A program made the position numbers and the translations under genes. A stretch of 64,000 bases of DNA from JBCCXL01 sp039191605. Lineage in GTDB: Bacteria > Acidobacteriota > Thermoanaerobaculia > Multivoradales > JAHZIX01. Positions within the stretch are counted from its first letter, which is position 1. Each line of letters opens with the position of its first letter. Shown one piece after another: positions 1 to 9,900 of the stretch. The stretch covers positions 372,001-436,000 of the forward strand of contig JBCCXL010000002.1 in assembly GCA_039191605.1 (NCBI GenBank), read 5' to 3'. The notes below the pieces were generated by a model. It made no database searches. It worked only from the letters and a program-made list of their open reading frames with translations, and was not told the origin of the DNA.

Positions 1-3000
1 CTGACCGGGCTGCCCGGACTGCACGGACTGCTCCGTGGCGCCCTCTCCGTCCCCGGGAGCTGTGAATCCCCCAGTGGTCGCCACCCAACCGGCGACGCCG
101 GCGGGAGCCGTCTTCCCGCTGCCGGACTCCAGGATCGACAAGGCCCGGGATGACGAGGAGGACCCCAGCGCCGGTAGGCGAGTGGGATGAGCCACGTCCA
201 GCGCTCCAGCGGCCAGGGTTCCACCCCAGGCCTCCACGGCACAGGACGCCTGGATTCCCGGCAGCGCCGCCGCCAGGCGCCGTGCCAGCGCCGCCGAGGG
301 CGGCGCGGAGCTGCCCAGCAGCAGGCGGCCGCCGTCCACCGAGCGCAGCCCGGGATCCGCCGCCAGCAGCGACTCCCAGGCCGCCGCCGGGGCCGCCAGC
401 ACCACCGCTCCCTCCGCCGCGGCCCCCAGCTCCCTGAGCCGGTGAACCAGGGCGGGGCCGGCGGTGATCAAGGCCGGGTCGAGGACCACGCCCCGGGCCC
501 CGACCCGCGGAGGCGTCAATAAAACCTCCAGCAGCTCACCGGAAGCCGGGGGCACGAAGGCCGCCAGCAGATCTCCGGGGCCGAGGTCTCCCAGCTGCGC
601 CAAGGCATGAGCTCGAATCGCTAGCTCGCCGTGGGAGAGGGAGAGCCAGGGCTCGTCATCGCCGGCTCCGTGTTCGGTCCTCGGCAGCAGGGCGGCAACG
701 CCCCGCGGATCGAGGGCTGCGGCACTGGCAACACTGGTAGAGGCGTCGACGCTCCCGCGCAGCTGGCCGAAATCAATGACGCCGCCGGGGCTCTCCGCCG
801 CCGCCTGGAGCAACGAAGGATCCAGCTCGTCCTTCGCCCCGTCCAGCAACACCAAGGCCACCGGCTCGGCGGCCTGCCAGAGCGCCAGGGTCGCCGCCGC
901 CCCCTCCCGGGGATCCAGCGGCAGAATCGCCGCGCCGGAGCGCAGCACCCCCCGCAGCGCCGCCGCCGCGCGCGGTGAAGGATCCAGGCCGAAGGCCATC
1001 GCCACCACGAAGGGGCGATCTGCGGACCGATCGACGGAAGAGCCTGATGAAGTCTGCGCCGGCGCCAACGAGGGCACCACGGTGAGCAATCGAGCGCTGA
1101 GGGCAGCCTCCGGCGAGCGCAGCGCCGGGGCCGGCAGCCCCTCCAGCGCCGAGTCCAGGAGCTGTCCCGGGGTGAGCTGCGGTGCGGCCCCGAGCTCTGC
1201 GCCGTCCACCAGCTGAGCGCGCTCCGCCGCCGCCAGCAGGGGCAGCTCGACGAAGGGTCGCTGGGGCTGCGCCACCGCCGCCGCCAGCATCGCGCGCCAC
1301 CAGCCGAGGGCGCGATCCACGGTGGCGGCGTCGAAGAGATCGGTATTGAACTCCAGCCGCCCGGAGACCCCCTCCGCCCCCTCATAGAGGTCGAGGGTGA
1401 GGTCCACCTTGGCGAAGTCCAGGGGCGGCGGCAGAACCTCCAGCTGCAGCCCCGGCAGCTCCAGCTGAGCCGTCGGCGCGTTCTGCAGCACCAGCTGCGC
1501 CTGGAAGAGGGGCGGCCGCCCCATGTCCCGAGCCGGCTCCAGCTCCTCCACCAGGCGGGCGAAGGGCAGCTCCTGATGCTCGAAGGTGAAGAGAGCCGCC
1601 TCCCGGGCCTTCGCCACCAGATCCCGGAAGCCCGGCTGCTGCGGCGACGACTCCCAGCCGAGGGCCACCGGCAGGGTGTTGACGAAGAAGCCCTGCAGAC
1701 CCTCCAGCTCGGGGCGCAGGCGCCCCGCCAGAGCGGTACCGAGGGCGAAGCGGCGACGGCCGGACCAGCGCACCAGCAGGGCGGCGAAGGCCGCCGTCAA
1801 GACCATGAAGGGAGAGGCTCCGACGGCTTTCCCGAGCTGCCCCAGGGAGGCGCTGAGCTCGTTGCCGAGGGCTACCGGCCGCGCCGAGCCGGCGTAGGTC
1901 TGCACCGCCGGCCGGGGGCGATCGGTAGGCAGCCGCAGCGGCTCGAGGCCGGCGAGATGGGCCCGCCACGCCGCCACTAGCTTCTCTACCCGCTCGCCGG
2001 AGAGTCGCTCCCGCTGGGCGAGGGCAAAGTCGGCGTAGCTCACCGGCAGCGGCGCCAGCGCCGCCGCCAACGAATCCGCGGAGGGCGCAGAAGCTCCCGG
2101 GGAGACCTCGCGGCCGTAGCCGGCGGAGAGCTCCCGCACCAGCAGCCCCACGGACCAGCCGTCGGAGGCGATGTGATGCAGGGTCATCAGGGCGCGATGG
2201 CGCCGCGGCCCCATGCGCAGCAGGGCGGCGCGCAGCACCGGCCCGCGGAGCAGCGAGAAGGGAGCGCTGGCGAAGAGCTCCGCCAGCCGCGCCGCCGCCT
2301 CGTCGGCCCGCTCCGGAGCCAAAGCAGAGAGGTCCACCACCGGCAGCGCCGCCGCGCCGCCAGCGGGGGGCGGGTCGATGCGCTGCACCGCCTGGCCCCC
2401 GAGCTCCTCGTAGCGGGTCCGCAGCACCGCCTGTCGGGCGACCACGCCCGCCAGCGCCAGCGCCAGAGCGGCGACCTTGAGGTCCCCCTCCAGCTGCAGC
2501 ACGCAGGGCATGTTGTAGGCGTGGCTGTCGGGGTCGAGGCGGTGGAGGAACCACAGCCGCTCCTGCCCCAGCGAGAGAGGAGATCCATCCCCCCCTCGGC
2601 CGGGCTCGATGGACCAGCCGCTGGCCGACGCCGCGGCGGGCGAGGAGATCGGCGACGAGGCCGAAGAGGCTTCCCCTCCTCCACCGTCCGCCGCAGAACC
2701 TACGGCGGGAGCAGCCGATGCCGAGCTCTGGGCCCGCCGCTTCGCCTTGGCGAGCTTCTGCGCCAGCAGCGAGCGCTTGGAGGCGGAGAGCCCCTCGCGG
2801 CGACTCGCCACCCGCTCCCCCGCGGCCTCCACCGCCGCCTTTTCAGCGGCGAGATCCCGCGGGGAAGAGCCCCGAGAGGCGGAATCCCCCGAAGAGGCAG
2901 CGCTCGAGGTAGCAGAGTCTTGGGAAGCCCCTGCCGTCGCCTGAGCGTGGGCGGCGACCCTCTCCTCGGACCCCTCCCCCCAGACGGCGAGACGATGGCC

Positions 3001-6000
3001 GGCGACCCTCGACAGCAGCTCCCCCACAGAGCGCTGGGGATTCTCCACCACCAGCTCCAGAAGCTCCTCGAAGGCCTTGCTCAGGGCCCCCAGGGCGGCC
3101 TCGTCGAAGGCCTCCCCGTCGCATTCCCACACCCCCGCCAGCTCGCCGCTGTCCTCGGCGGCGAGGGCCAGGCTGAGATCGAATTTACTCTTCTTCCCGA
3201 GGCCCCGAAGGAGCTCCTCCAGGGGGCGCACCTGGAGCTCCCGCGGCGCCGGCAAGGCCGGCGTATTGCGCAGCACCAGGAAGGTCGAGAACAGCGGAAG
3301 ACCGGCGCGGCGAGCTTCCGGGAAGGGCTTCTGGACCTCTTCCAGCACCTGCTGGAAGGGCAGCGAGGCGCGATCCAGCGATTCCAGGGAGAGCTTGCCG
3401 AGCTCCGCCAGCCAGCTGGCGAAAGAGCTGCCTTCGTCCTCCACCCGCACCGGCAGCGCCAGGGTCTCCAAGAAGACCCCCACCAGCTCTTCGACCCGCG
3501 GATCGTCCCGGCGCCCGGAGACGGTGCCAACGGTGGTGCGGCGGCGCCCTCCGAGGCCCGAGAGCAGCAGCCCGAAGGCCCCCAGCACCACGGCGAAGAG
3601 GGCGCTGCGCTGCTCCTTCGCCAGACGCGTCAGGGCCTGGCCCTGGGGGGCCGGCATGCGGAAGGAGAGCTGCCGCGCCGGCCCCGCACCGGCCGCCGGT
3701 AAAGGCAGCGGCCGCGAGTCTTGGGGGCGCCAGTCCAGGGTGTTGCGCCACCACTCCAGGGCGGCCCGCTGCCCCGTCTCGGAAGCTGAATCGAGACCCT
3801 GCCTGGAACTCGCCCAGTCGGCGTAGCTCAGCTCCAGGGAAGATAGCTGCGCTTCCCGCTCTTCCTGTCCTTCCTGCTCTTGTCGATGGGCGCGGGCGCG
3901 GTAGAGCTCCAGCAGATCCCGGGTGAGGATCGCCAGCGACCAGCCGTCGCACACCGCGTGGTGGCAGATCAACGCGAGGGTCGCCACGGCGGGCGATTCA
4001 CCGGACGCTTCACCGAGTAGTTCGGAGGGCTCGGAGGTACGCCACAGCAGCGCCCGCGCCAGCCCTCCCTGATCCAGCCGGAAGGGCCTCTGGGCCGCTT
4101 CTACCAGCCGCTGATCCCGCCTCGACAGGGCCTCTTCGGCGCCGAAGGCACTGAGATCCTCCACCTCTAGGGTGGTCCCCGCCCCGAGACGGGCATAGCC
4201 CTCTTCCCCCTCCCAATGGAGGCTCTGACGCAGCACCGAGTGGCGCTGCTGCACCGCTTCCCAGGCTGCCGCCAGGGCCCGCGGGTCGAGGTCCCCCACC
4301 AGCTCCAGGGCGAAGACCTCGTTGTAGGCGCTGGACTCCGGCTCCCGCAACTGAAGGGCGGCGAAGCGGCGCTGGGCCGGGGAGAGGGGCAGCGGCGAAT
4401 CCGAGGTCTCCGGCGAGGTGAGCTCTGATCCCTCGGGGCTTTCGTCGGTCGCCCCGGCAGGCGTCGGCACCACCGTTGACGGTACCGTCACCCCACGCTT
4501 CTCCAGATCCCGGGCCAGGGCCTCCACCGTCCCCAGCTCGAAGACTCGGGCGATGGGCACCTCGACGCCGAGGCGGCGATGCACTCGGGTGACGAAGCGC
4601 GAGGCCAGCAGGGAATGGCCGCCGAGATCCAGGAAGTCCGCGTCGGCGGCCACCGCCTCGACGTCCAGCACCTCCGCCAGGGCCGCCGCCAGCAGGGTTT
4701 CCAGCTCTCCTCGAGGAGCGCGGCCGGCGGCTTCTTCGGCGTCACCGGCGGCCGCCGCAGCGCTGGCTCCCGCCGCCCAGCGGGAGATCACCGGCAGCTC
4801 GTCCCCCAGGAAGGCCTGGCGGCAGGCGCCGCGGCGAATCTTGCCGCTGGAGGTCTTGAGCACGCCGCCGGGGCGCAGCAGCAGCAGCTCGGCGGCCTCC
4901 ACCTCGTACTCTTCCTGAAGGGCCCGCCGCATCGCCGCGAAGATCGGCGCCGGATCGTCCCGGCGGTTCGTGCGGCGCAGCTCCTGCACCACCACCAGGC
5001 GCTCCTCCGGGCTGCCTCCGGGGCCGGGGCGCTCGATGGCGAAGGCCGCACCGGCATCCCGCTGCAGCGCCGGGTGCGCCCCCTGAAGGGTGGTCTCGAC
5101 GTCCTGGGGATAGAGGTTGCGGCCCCGCAGGATGATCAATTCCTTGATTCGGCCGGTGACGAAGAGCTGCCCGTGAGCGAGGAAGCCCAGATCTCCCGTG
5201 CGCAAAAAGGCATCGCCCTCCGGCTGCCCCTCCGGCTGTCCCTGGAGGTGGGCGCCGAAGGTCTCTTCCGTGGCCTCTGGCCGGCGCCAATAGCCGGCAG
5301 CGATGGAGGGCCCTCGTACCCAGATCTCCCCCATTCCCTGGGGCAGCTCCTCGCCGCTGACGGGATCCACCACCCGCACCTCGGTGCCGGGGGCCGGAGC
5401 GCCGTTGCCCGCCAGCACCCGGGAGAGGGCTTCGCCAGCGGCTCCTTCTGCTCCATCGGCGCCGCTATCGGAGCTATCGGAGCCATCGGAGCCGACATCC
5501 GAGCCTACGGGCGAGAGCCGGTGGGCCTCCAGCTCCGCCGCATCCACGGTGAAGAAGAGAGGCTCGTCCTGGGGGCGAGTGGCGGAGACCATCAGCGTCG
5601 CCTCCGCCAGGCCATAGCCGGGGCACAGGGCGTCGCGGCGGAAGCCGCATTCGGCGAAGGCCGAGGCGAAGCGCTCCAGGGTCGCCGTGCGCACCGGCTC
5701 GGAGCCGTTGCCGGCCATCCTCCAGGAAGACAGTTCCAGCCCGTCCCGCTCCGACTCCGGCACCGCCTCCACCGCCAGCTCATAGGCGAAGTTGGGCACC
5801 ACGGAGTGGGTACCGCCATGACGGGAGATGGCCTCCAGCCAGCGGCGGGGGCGCTGCAGGAAGGCCACCGGAGGCATCGACACTCCTTCGAAGCCTCCCC
5901 ACAGGGGCATCAAGAGCCCGTAGATCAGCCCCATGTCGTGGAAAGCCGGCAGCCACGACACCAGCACGTCGTCGTCGCGGTGGTCCCACACCGCCATGAA

Positions 6001-6744
6001 CTGCTGGAAGTTCGCCGCCAGGTGCTGATGGAGCACCATCACTCCCTTGGGGCTGGAGGTCGATCCGGAGGTGTACTGCAGGAAGGCCAGGTCCTCTGGC
6101 CTTGGCGGCACCGGCGCCAGGGCGGCGTTGGCGCTGGCCCCCTCGGCCTCCAGCTCAGTGACGGGGACCCACTGGGGCTGCGCCCCTTGCGCTTCGGCAC
6201 CAGCGGTGGCCGCGCCAGGAGCTTCCACCGCCTCGGCTTCCACCGCCTCGGCGGGCTGTTCCGCCGGCACCGCCAGGGCTTCCAGCCCGGCGCTGCCGAG
6301 ACGCTGCAGCACCGCGCCGGTGGTGAGCACCAGCGCCGGGCGGGCGTCCTCCAGAATCGACCGCAAGCGCCCCAGGCGGCGGCTGGAGCGCGGCGGGTAG
6401 GCGGGCACCGCCACCACTCCCGCCCGCAGGCAGCCAAGGTAGGCGACGAGGTAATCCGACCCCGCCGGCAGCAGCAGCACCACCCGCTCCCCGGCGTCGA
6501 CGCCGCGGGCCGCCAGCCCCCGCGCCAGCACCGAGACTCGCTCATACAGCTCACCGTAGGTCAGCTCCTCCACCTCCCCACCGAGCTCCGGCCCGTCGCC
6601 GGAAGGCAGGAAGCTGAAGGCGCGACGATCGGATTGCTCTCGCGCCCGGCGCATGAGCACATCGACCAGGGTGTCACCGAGGCGAGGACGAGACTCTTCG
6701 GCGTTGGCGGGAGACGAAGAGGAAGAGACGGGCTTATCGCTCAT
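1..6744 (-). CDS. NRPS: FAAL-ACP-C-C-degenerate A (3' end beyond window)
   Basis: The frame is open from ATG 6744 to the left edge (2248 codons seen), so the C-terminus is missing. Residues 1-600 are a fatty acyl-AMP ligase with adenylation motif YTSGSTSSPKGV near 223 and the FAAL-typical HDMGLIYG near 269; it should activate a fatty acid as acyl-AMP and load it on the ACP whose phosphopantetheine Ser is near 711 (DLGGHSLLA). A first condensation domain (783-1245, HHAVCDG near 928) is followed, after a Ser/Ala-rich linker with no A or PCP domain, by a second one (1388-1820, HHIASDG near 1523). From about 1830 to the edge the sequence aligns by eye to an adenylation domain but lacks the YTSGSTG loop and has EAWGG where YGPTE is expected, so it is probably inactive. 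No strong ribosome binding site precedes the start. It is the last gene seen of the minus-strand cluster, 191 bp after the preceding NRPS. Confidence 0.9.
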   Translation of the reverse strand, partial: MSDKPVSSSSSPANAEESRPRLGDTLVDVLMRRAREQSDRRAFSFLPSGDGPELGGEVEELTYGELYERVSVLARGLAARGVDAGERVVLLLPAGSDYLVAYLGCLRAGVVAVPAYPPRSSRRLGRLRSILEDARPALVLTTGAVLQRLGSAGLEALAVPAEQPAEAVEAEAVEAPGAATAGAEAQGAQPQWVPVTELEAEGASANAALAPVPPRPEDLAFLQYTSGSTSSPKGVMVLHQHLAANFQQFMAVWDHRDDDVLVSWLPAFHDMGLIYGLLMPLWGGFEGVSMPPVAFLQRPRRWLEAISRHGGTHSVVPNFAYELAVEAVPESERDGLELSSWRMAGNGSEPVRTATLERFASAFAECGFRRDALCPGYGLAEATLMVSATRPQDEPLFFTVDAAELEAHRLSPVGSDVGSDGSDSSDSGADGAEGAAGEALSRVLAGNGAPAPGTEVRVVDPVSGEELPQGMGEIWVRGPSIAAGYWRRPEATEETFGAHLQGQPEGQPEGDAFLRTGDLGFLAHGQLFVTGRIKELIILRGRNLYPQDVETTLQGAHPALQRDAGAAFAIERPGPGGSPEERLVVVQELRRTNRRDDPAPIFAAMRRALQEEYEVEAAELLLLRPGGVLKTSSGKIRRGACRQAFLGDELPVISRWAAGASAAAAAGDAEEAAGRAPRGELETLLAAALAEVLDVEAVAADADFLDLGGHSLLASRFVTRVHRRLGVEVPIARVFELGTVEALARDLEKRGVTVPSTVVPTPAGATDESPEGSELTSPETSDSPLPLSPAQRRFAALQLREPESSAYNEVFALELVGDLDPRALAAAWEAVQQRHSVLRQSLHWEGEEGYARLGAGTTLEVEDLSAFGAEEALSRRDQRLVEAAQRPFRLDQGGLARALLWRTSEPSELLGEASGESPAVATLALICHHAVCDGWSLAILTRDLLELYRARAHRQEQEGQEEREAQLSSLELSYADWASSRQGLDSASETGQRAALEWWRNTLDWRPQDSRPLPLPAAGAGPARQLSFRMPAPQGQALTRLAKEQRSALFAVVLGAFGLLLSGLGGRRRTTVGTVSGRRDDPRVEELVGVFLETLALPVRVEDEGSSFASWLAELGKLSLESLDRASLPFQQVLEEVQKPFPEARRAGLPLFSTFLVLRNTPALPAPRELQVRPLEELLRGLGKKSKFDLSLALAAEDSGELAGVWECDGEAFDEAALGALSKAFEELLELVVENPQRSVGELLSRVAGHRLAVWGEGSEERVAAHAQATAGASQDSATSSAASSGDSASRGSSPRDLAAEKAAVEAAGERVASRREGLSASKRSLLAQKLAKAKRRAQSSASAAPAVGSAADGGGGEASSASSPISSPAAASASGWSIEPGRGGDGSPLSLGQERLWFLHRLDPDSHAYNMPCVLQLEGDLKVAALALALAGVVARQAVLRTRYEELGGQAVQRIDPPPAGGAAALPVVDLSALAPERADEAAARLAELFASAPFSLLRGPVLRAALLRMGPRRHRALMTLHHIASDGWSVGLLVRELSAGYGREVSPGASAPSADSLAAALAPLPVSYADFALAQRERLSGERVEKLVAAWRAHLAGLEPLRLPTDRPRPAVQTYAGSARPVALGNELSASLGQLGKAVGASPFMVLTAAFAALLVRWSGRRRFALGTALAGRLRPELEGLQGFFVNTLPVALGWESSPQQPGFRDLVAKAREAALFTFEHQELPFARLVEELEPARDMGRPPLFQAQLVLQNAPTAQLELPGLQLEVLPPPLDFAKVDLTLDLYEGAEGVSGRLEFNTDLFDAATVDRALGWWRAMLAAAVAQPQRPFVELPLLAAAERAQLVDGAELGAAPQLTPGQLLDSALEGLPAPALRSPEAALSARLLTVVPSLAPAQTSSGSSVDRSADRPFVVAMAFGLDPSPRAAAALRGVLRSGAAILPLDPREGAAATLALWQAAEPVALVLLDGAKDELDPSLLQAAAESPGGVIDFGQLRGSVDASTSVASAAALDPRGVAALLPRTEHGAGDDEPWLSLSHGELAIRAHALAQLGDLGPGDLLAAFVPPASGELLEVLLTPPRVGARGVVLDPALITAGPALVHRLRELGAAAEGAVVLAAPAAAWESLLAADPGLRSVDGGRLLLGSSAPPSAALARRLAAALPGIQASCAVEAWGGTLAAGALDVAHPTRLPALGSSSSSRALSILESGSGKTAPAGVAGWVATTGGFTAPGDGEGATEQSVQSGQPGQ

Positions 6745-6935
6745 GGGGCTCAAAGGAAATCAGGTGAGGATGCAGAGAGAAGAGAAAGAGGGCGCGGTGG
6801 CGATGGGGTTGGCGAAGAGGAAGACAGATCGGTACGGGGCGGTGGTAGCTGGGACGGCGGTGGGGGGCTTCAGGAGCTTCTGGCGACAGCCCAGGGCATC
6901 CCACGACATCCTCCAAAAACCGCAGTGTTCCCGCC

Positions 6936-9900
6936 TCACTCCTCCATCGCCTCCAGCTCGGCGATGAGGTGCTCCTCCACCGCCAGGGCGAGCCGGGCGG
7001 GGGTCGGAGCCTCGAAGATCAGGCGCACCGGCAGCTCGCTATCGAAGCTGGCGGCCAAACGGGAGGTGAGGCGAGTGGCCAGCAGGGAATGGCCGCCGAG
7101 GGCGAAGAAGTCGTCGAAGGCTCCGGCCCGCTCCACCCCCAACACCTCGACGAAGAGCTCGGCCATCAGCTCCTCCATCTCGGTGCGGGGAGCCACGTAT
7201 TCGGTGCCTAGAGCATCGCGCTCGAAATTCGGCTCCGGCAGACCGGCGATATGCAGCTTGCCGGAAGGCAGCCGCGGAAGCGCCGCCAGCACCATCACCG
7301 CGTCCGGCACCATGTACGAGGGCAGGTGCTGCGCCAGGGCGCTGCGCAGCTCGGCGGCCTTCGCCGCCGCCGCGCCGGGGTTCGATCCCGACTCCACGGC
7401 CGCTCCCACAAAGCCCGCGAGGCGGGGGTTGCCGGCGGCGTCGGTGCGCACCTGCACCACCGCCTCCGCCACTCCCGGCAGCGACTGCAGGGCCGACTCG
7501 ATCTCCCCCAGCTCGATGCGATATCCCCGCACCTTGACCTGGTGATCCACCCGCCCGAGGAAGGCGAGATCGCCGGTAGCCAGCCAGCGGGCGCGATCGC
7601 CGGTGGCGTAGAGACGCCCTCCGGGCTCGGGGGAGTAGGGATCCGGCACGAAACGCTCGGCGGTGAGGGCCGGACGCCCGAGATAGCCTCGGGTGACCCC
7701 GGGACCGCCGGCGAAGAGCTGCCCCGGGATTCCCGTCGGCGCCGGCGCTCCGGAGCGCTCCAGCACGTAGAGCCGGCCGTTGGCCATCGGACGGCCGAGG
7801 GGCACGGCCCGCAATCCGCCGTCCTCCGCCTCTAGCCGGAAGACGGGAGCGGAGGCGGGGCGCGAGGGAGCGTCGCCGACGAGCTCCGCAGCGGCGGTGA
7901 CGGAGACCTCCTCCTCCACCGCCGAGGCCGGCCACGCGGTGATGCCGATGGTCGCCTCGGTGGGTCCGTAGGTGTTGTAGATCGCCACCGTCGACGGCGC
8001 CCGCCGCCGCCATTGAGCGAGCCGCTCCGGACGCATGGTCTCGCCGCCGACGATGATCACCCGCAGCGCCGCCGGCAGGGGGCGCTCTTCCAGCACCTCC
8101 ACCACCTCGTGCCAGAAGGCCGTCGGCAGATTGAGCACGGTGATACCCAGCTCCTCCACCGTCTGTAAGAAAGCCTGGGGCGAGCTCACCATCAGCTCGT
8201 CCCGCAGCACCAGAGTGGAGCCGGAGACCAGGGCTCCGTAGATCTCCTCACCGGAGTTGTCGAAGGAGAGGGCGGCGAATTGCAGCAGGCGCTGCCCCGG
8301 CTCGAAGCCGTAGTCCGCCGCCGCGCATTGGGCGTAATTGCTCAGGTTGGAGTGGCTCACCACCACTCCCTTGGGGCGACCGGTGGTGCCGGAGGTGTAG
8401 AGCACGTAGGCGGAGCGCTGGCCCCTCGCCAGCTCGGCCCCGGGAGCGCCCTCCGTGATCTCCTCGAGAGTCTGCTCTAAGACATTCTCCAGGATCACCG
8501 TGGTGTCGGCCGCCGGAGCACGGTCGCCCAGCGCCCGGGAGGCCAGCAGGATCCGGGCACCGCTGTCCTCCAGCTGATAGGCCAGACGCTCCGCCGGCGC
8601 CGCGGGGTCCATCGGCACGTAGCTGCCGCCGGCCCACAGCACCGCCAGCAGGCCGGCGATGGCCTCCGGGGAGCGCTGCACGAAGAGCCCCACCGGCTCC
8701 TCCGGCGCCAGCCCCTCGGCCGCCAGCCGCGCCGCCAAAGTCTCCACTCGAAGCTGAAGCTCCCGATAGGTCCAGCGGCGACCGTCGGGGGTCTCCACCG
8801 CTGACGCCTCCGGCGTCTGGCGGGCCCAGCGGGCCGCCAGCAGATGCACCGGCAGCGGCTCCACCGCTCGCTGCGTCGGCAGCGGCCAGCTCTCCACCAC
8901 CGCCGAGCGCTCGGCGGCGGTGAGCATCGGCAGGGCCTCCAGCGGCAGCCGGGGGGACTCCAGCGCCGCCTTGAGCAGGGTCTCCAAATGCCCCAGCCAG
9001 CGTACGGCGGTGCTCTCCTCGATGAGATCTCGGTTGTACTCCAAGGCGCCGCCGATTCCGCTGGAGTCACCTTCCGAAGCGCCTTCCGATCCGACCTCCG
9101 TCACCCACAGGGTGAGGTCGAAGTTGGAGCGACCGAGGCCGGTGAATTCCACCACCTCGAGGTCCAGCCCCGGCACCTTCAGGCTCTCCAGCGCTCCGGT
9201 AATGGGCAGGTTCTGCACCACCAACATCGCCTGGAAGAGGGGGGTGCGGGCGAGATCGCGGCGCGGGTCTACCGCCTCCAGCAGGTTCTCGAAGGCCACC
9301 TCCTGGCGGGCGAAGACGCCGAGGGAGACTCGCCGCACCCGGGCGAGGATCTCGTCGAAGCCGGGGTTGGCGGTGGCCGCGGAGTCCGCCTCCAGGGTGA
9401 CCCGCAGCGGCAGCGTATTGACGAAGAAGCCCACCAGGGCCTCCAGCTCCGGCCGCGGGCGATTGGCGAGGAAGGTTCCCAGGGTCAGATCCCGCGCCCC
9501 GGTGAGGCGGAAGAAAAGGGTGTTGAGGGCCGCCGAGAGGAGCATGAAGAGGGTGGCGCCACGGCGACGGCCGTGGGCCGAGAGCTGGGCGGAAAGATCC
9601 GACGGCAGGCGGAAGGGAGCCCGCGCCCCGCGGAAGGTCTGCACCGCCGGTCGCGGACGGTCCAACGGCAGATCCAGCGGCGGCGAGCCGCCGTCCAGGT
9701 GCCGCAGCCACCACTCCAGCGCCGCCTTCGCCTGGGGCCCCTCGGCCCACTCCCGCTGCCAGGCGGCGTAATCGCGATATTGCAGCGCCAGCGGCGCCAG
9801 CACCGAAGCCAGGTCCCGCTCCGAAGCCACGGCCTGCTCCGAACCCAGGGGCTGCTGCGACGAGGGCTCCTTCACCGCCGCGCCGTAGAGGGTCATCACC

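Noticed and set aside
621..2554. Minus-strand open frames of 254 and 390 residues near the left edge
   Set aside because: Out-of-frame shadows of the NRPS reading frame, which is open without a stop from 6744 to position 1 and encodes recognisable FAAL, ACP and C domains.
6745..6935. Terminator or promoter between the two NRPS genes
   Set aside because: No hairpin with a T-run and no convincing promoter could be found in the 191 bp; read-through transcription is assumed.
4579..7545. Very long plus-strand open frames opposite the NRPS genes (also 11439-13871, 14500-16662, 19680-21719, 24787-27996)
   Set aside because: They are antisense shadows of GC-rich NRPS/PKS codons. Their translations are low-complexity Arg/Gly/His/Gln-rich and show no domains, while the opposite strand has full catalytic motifs.
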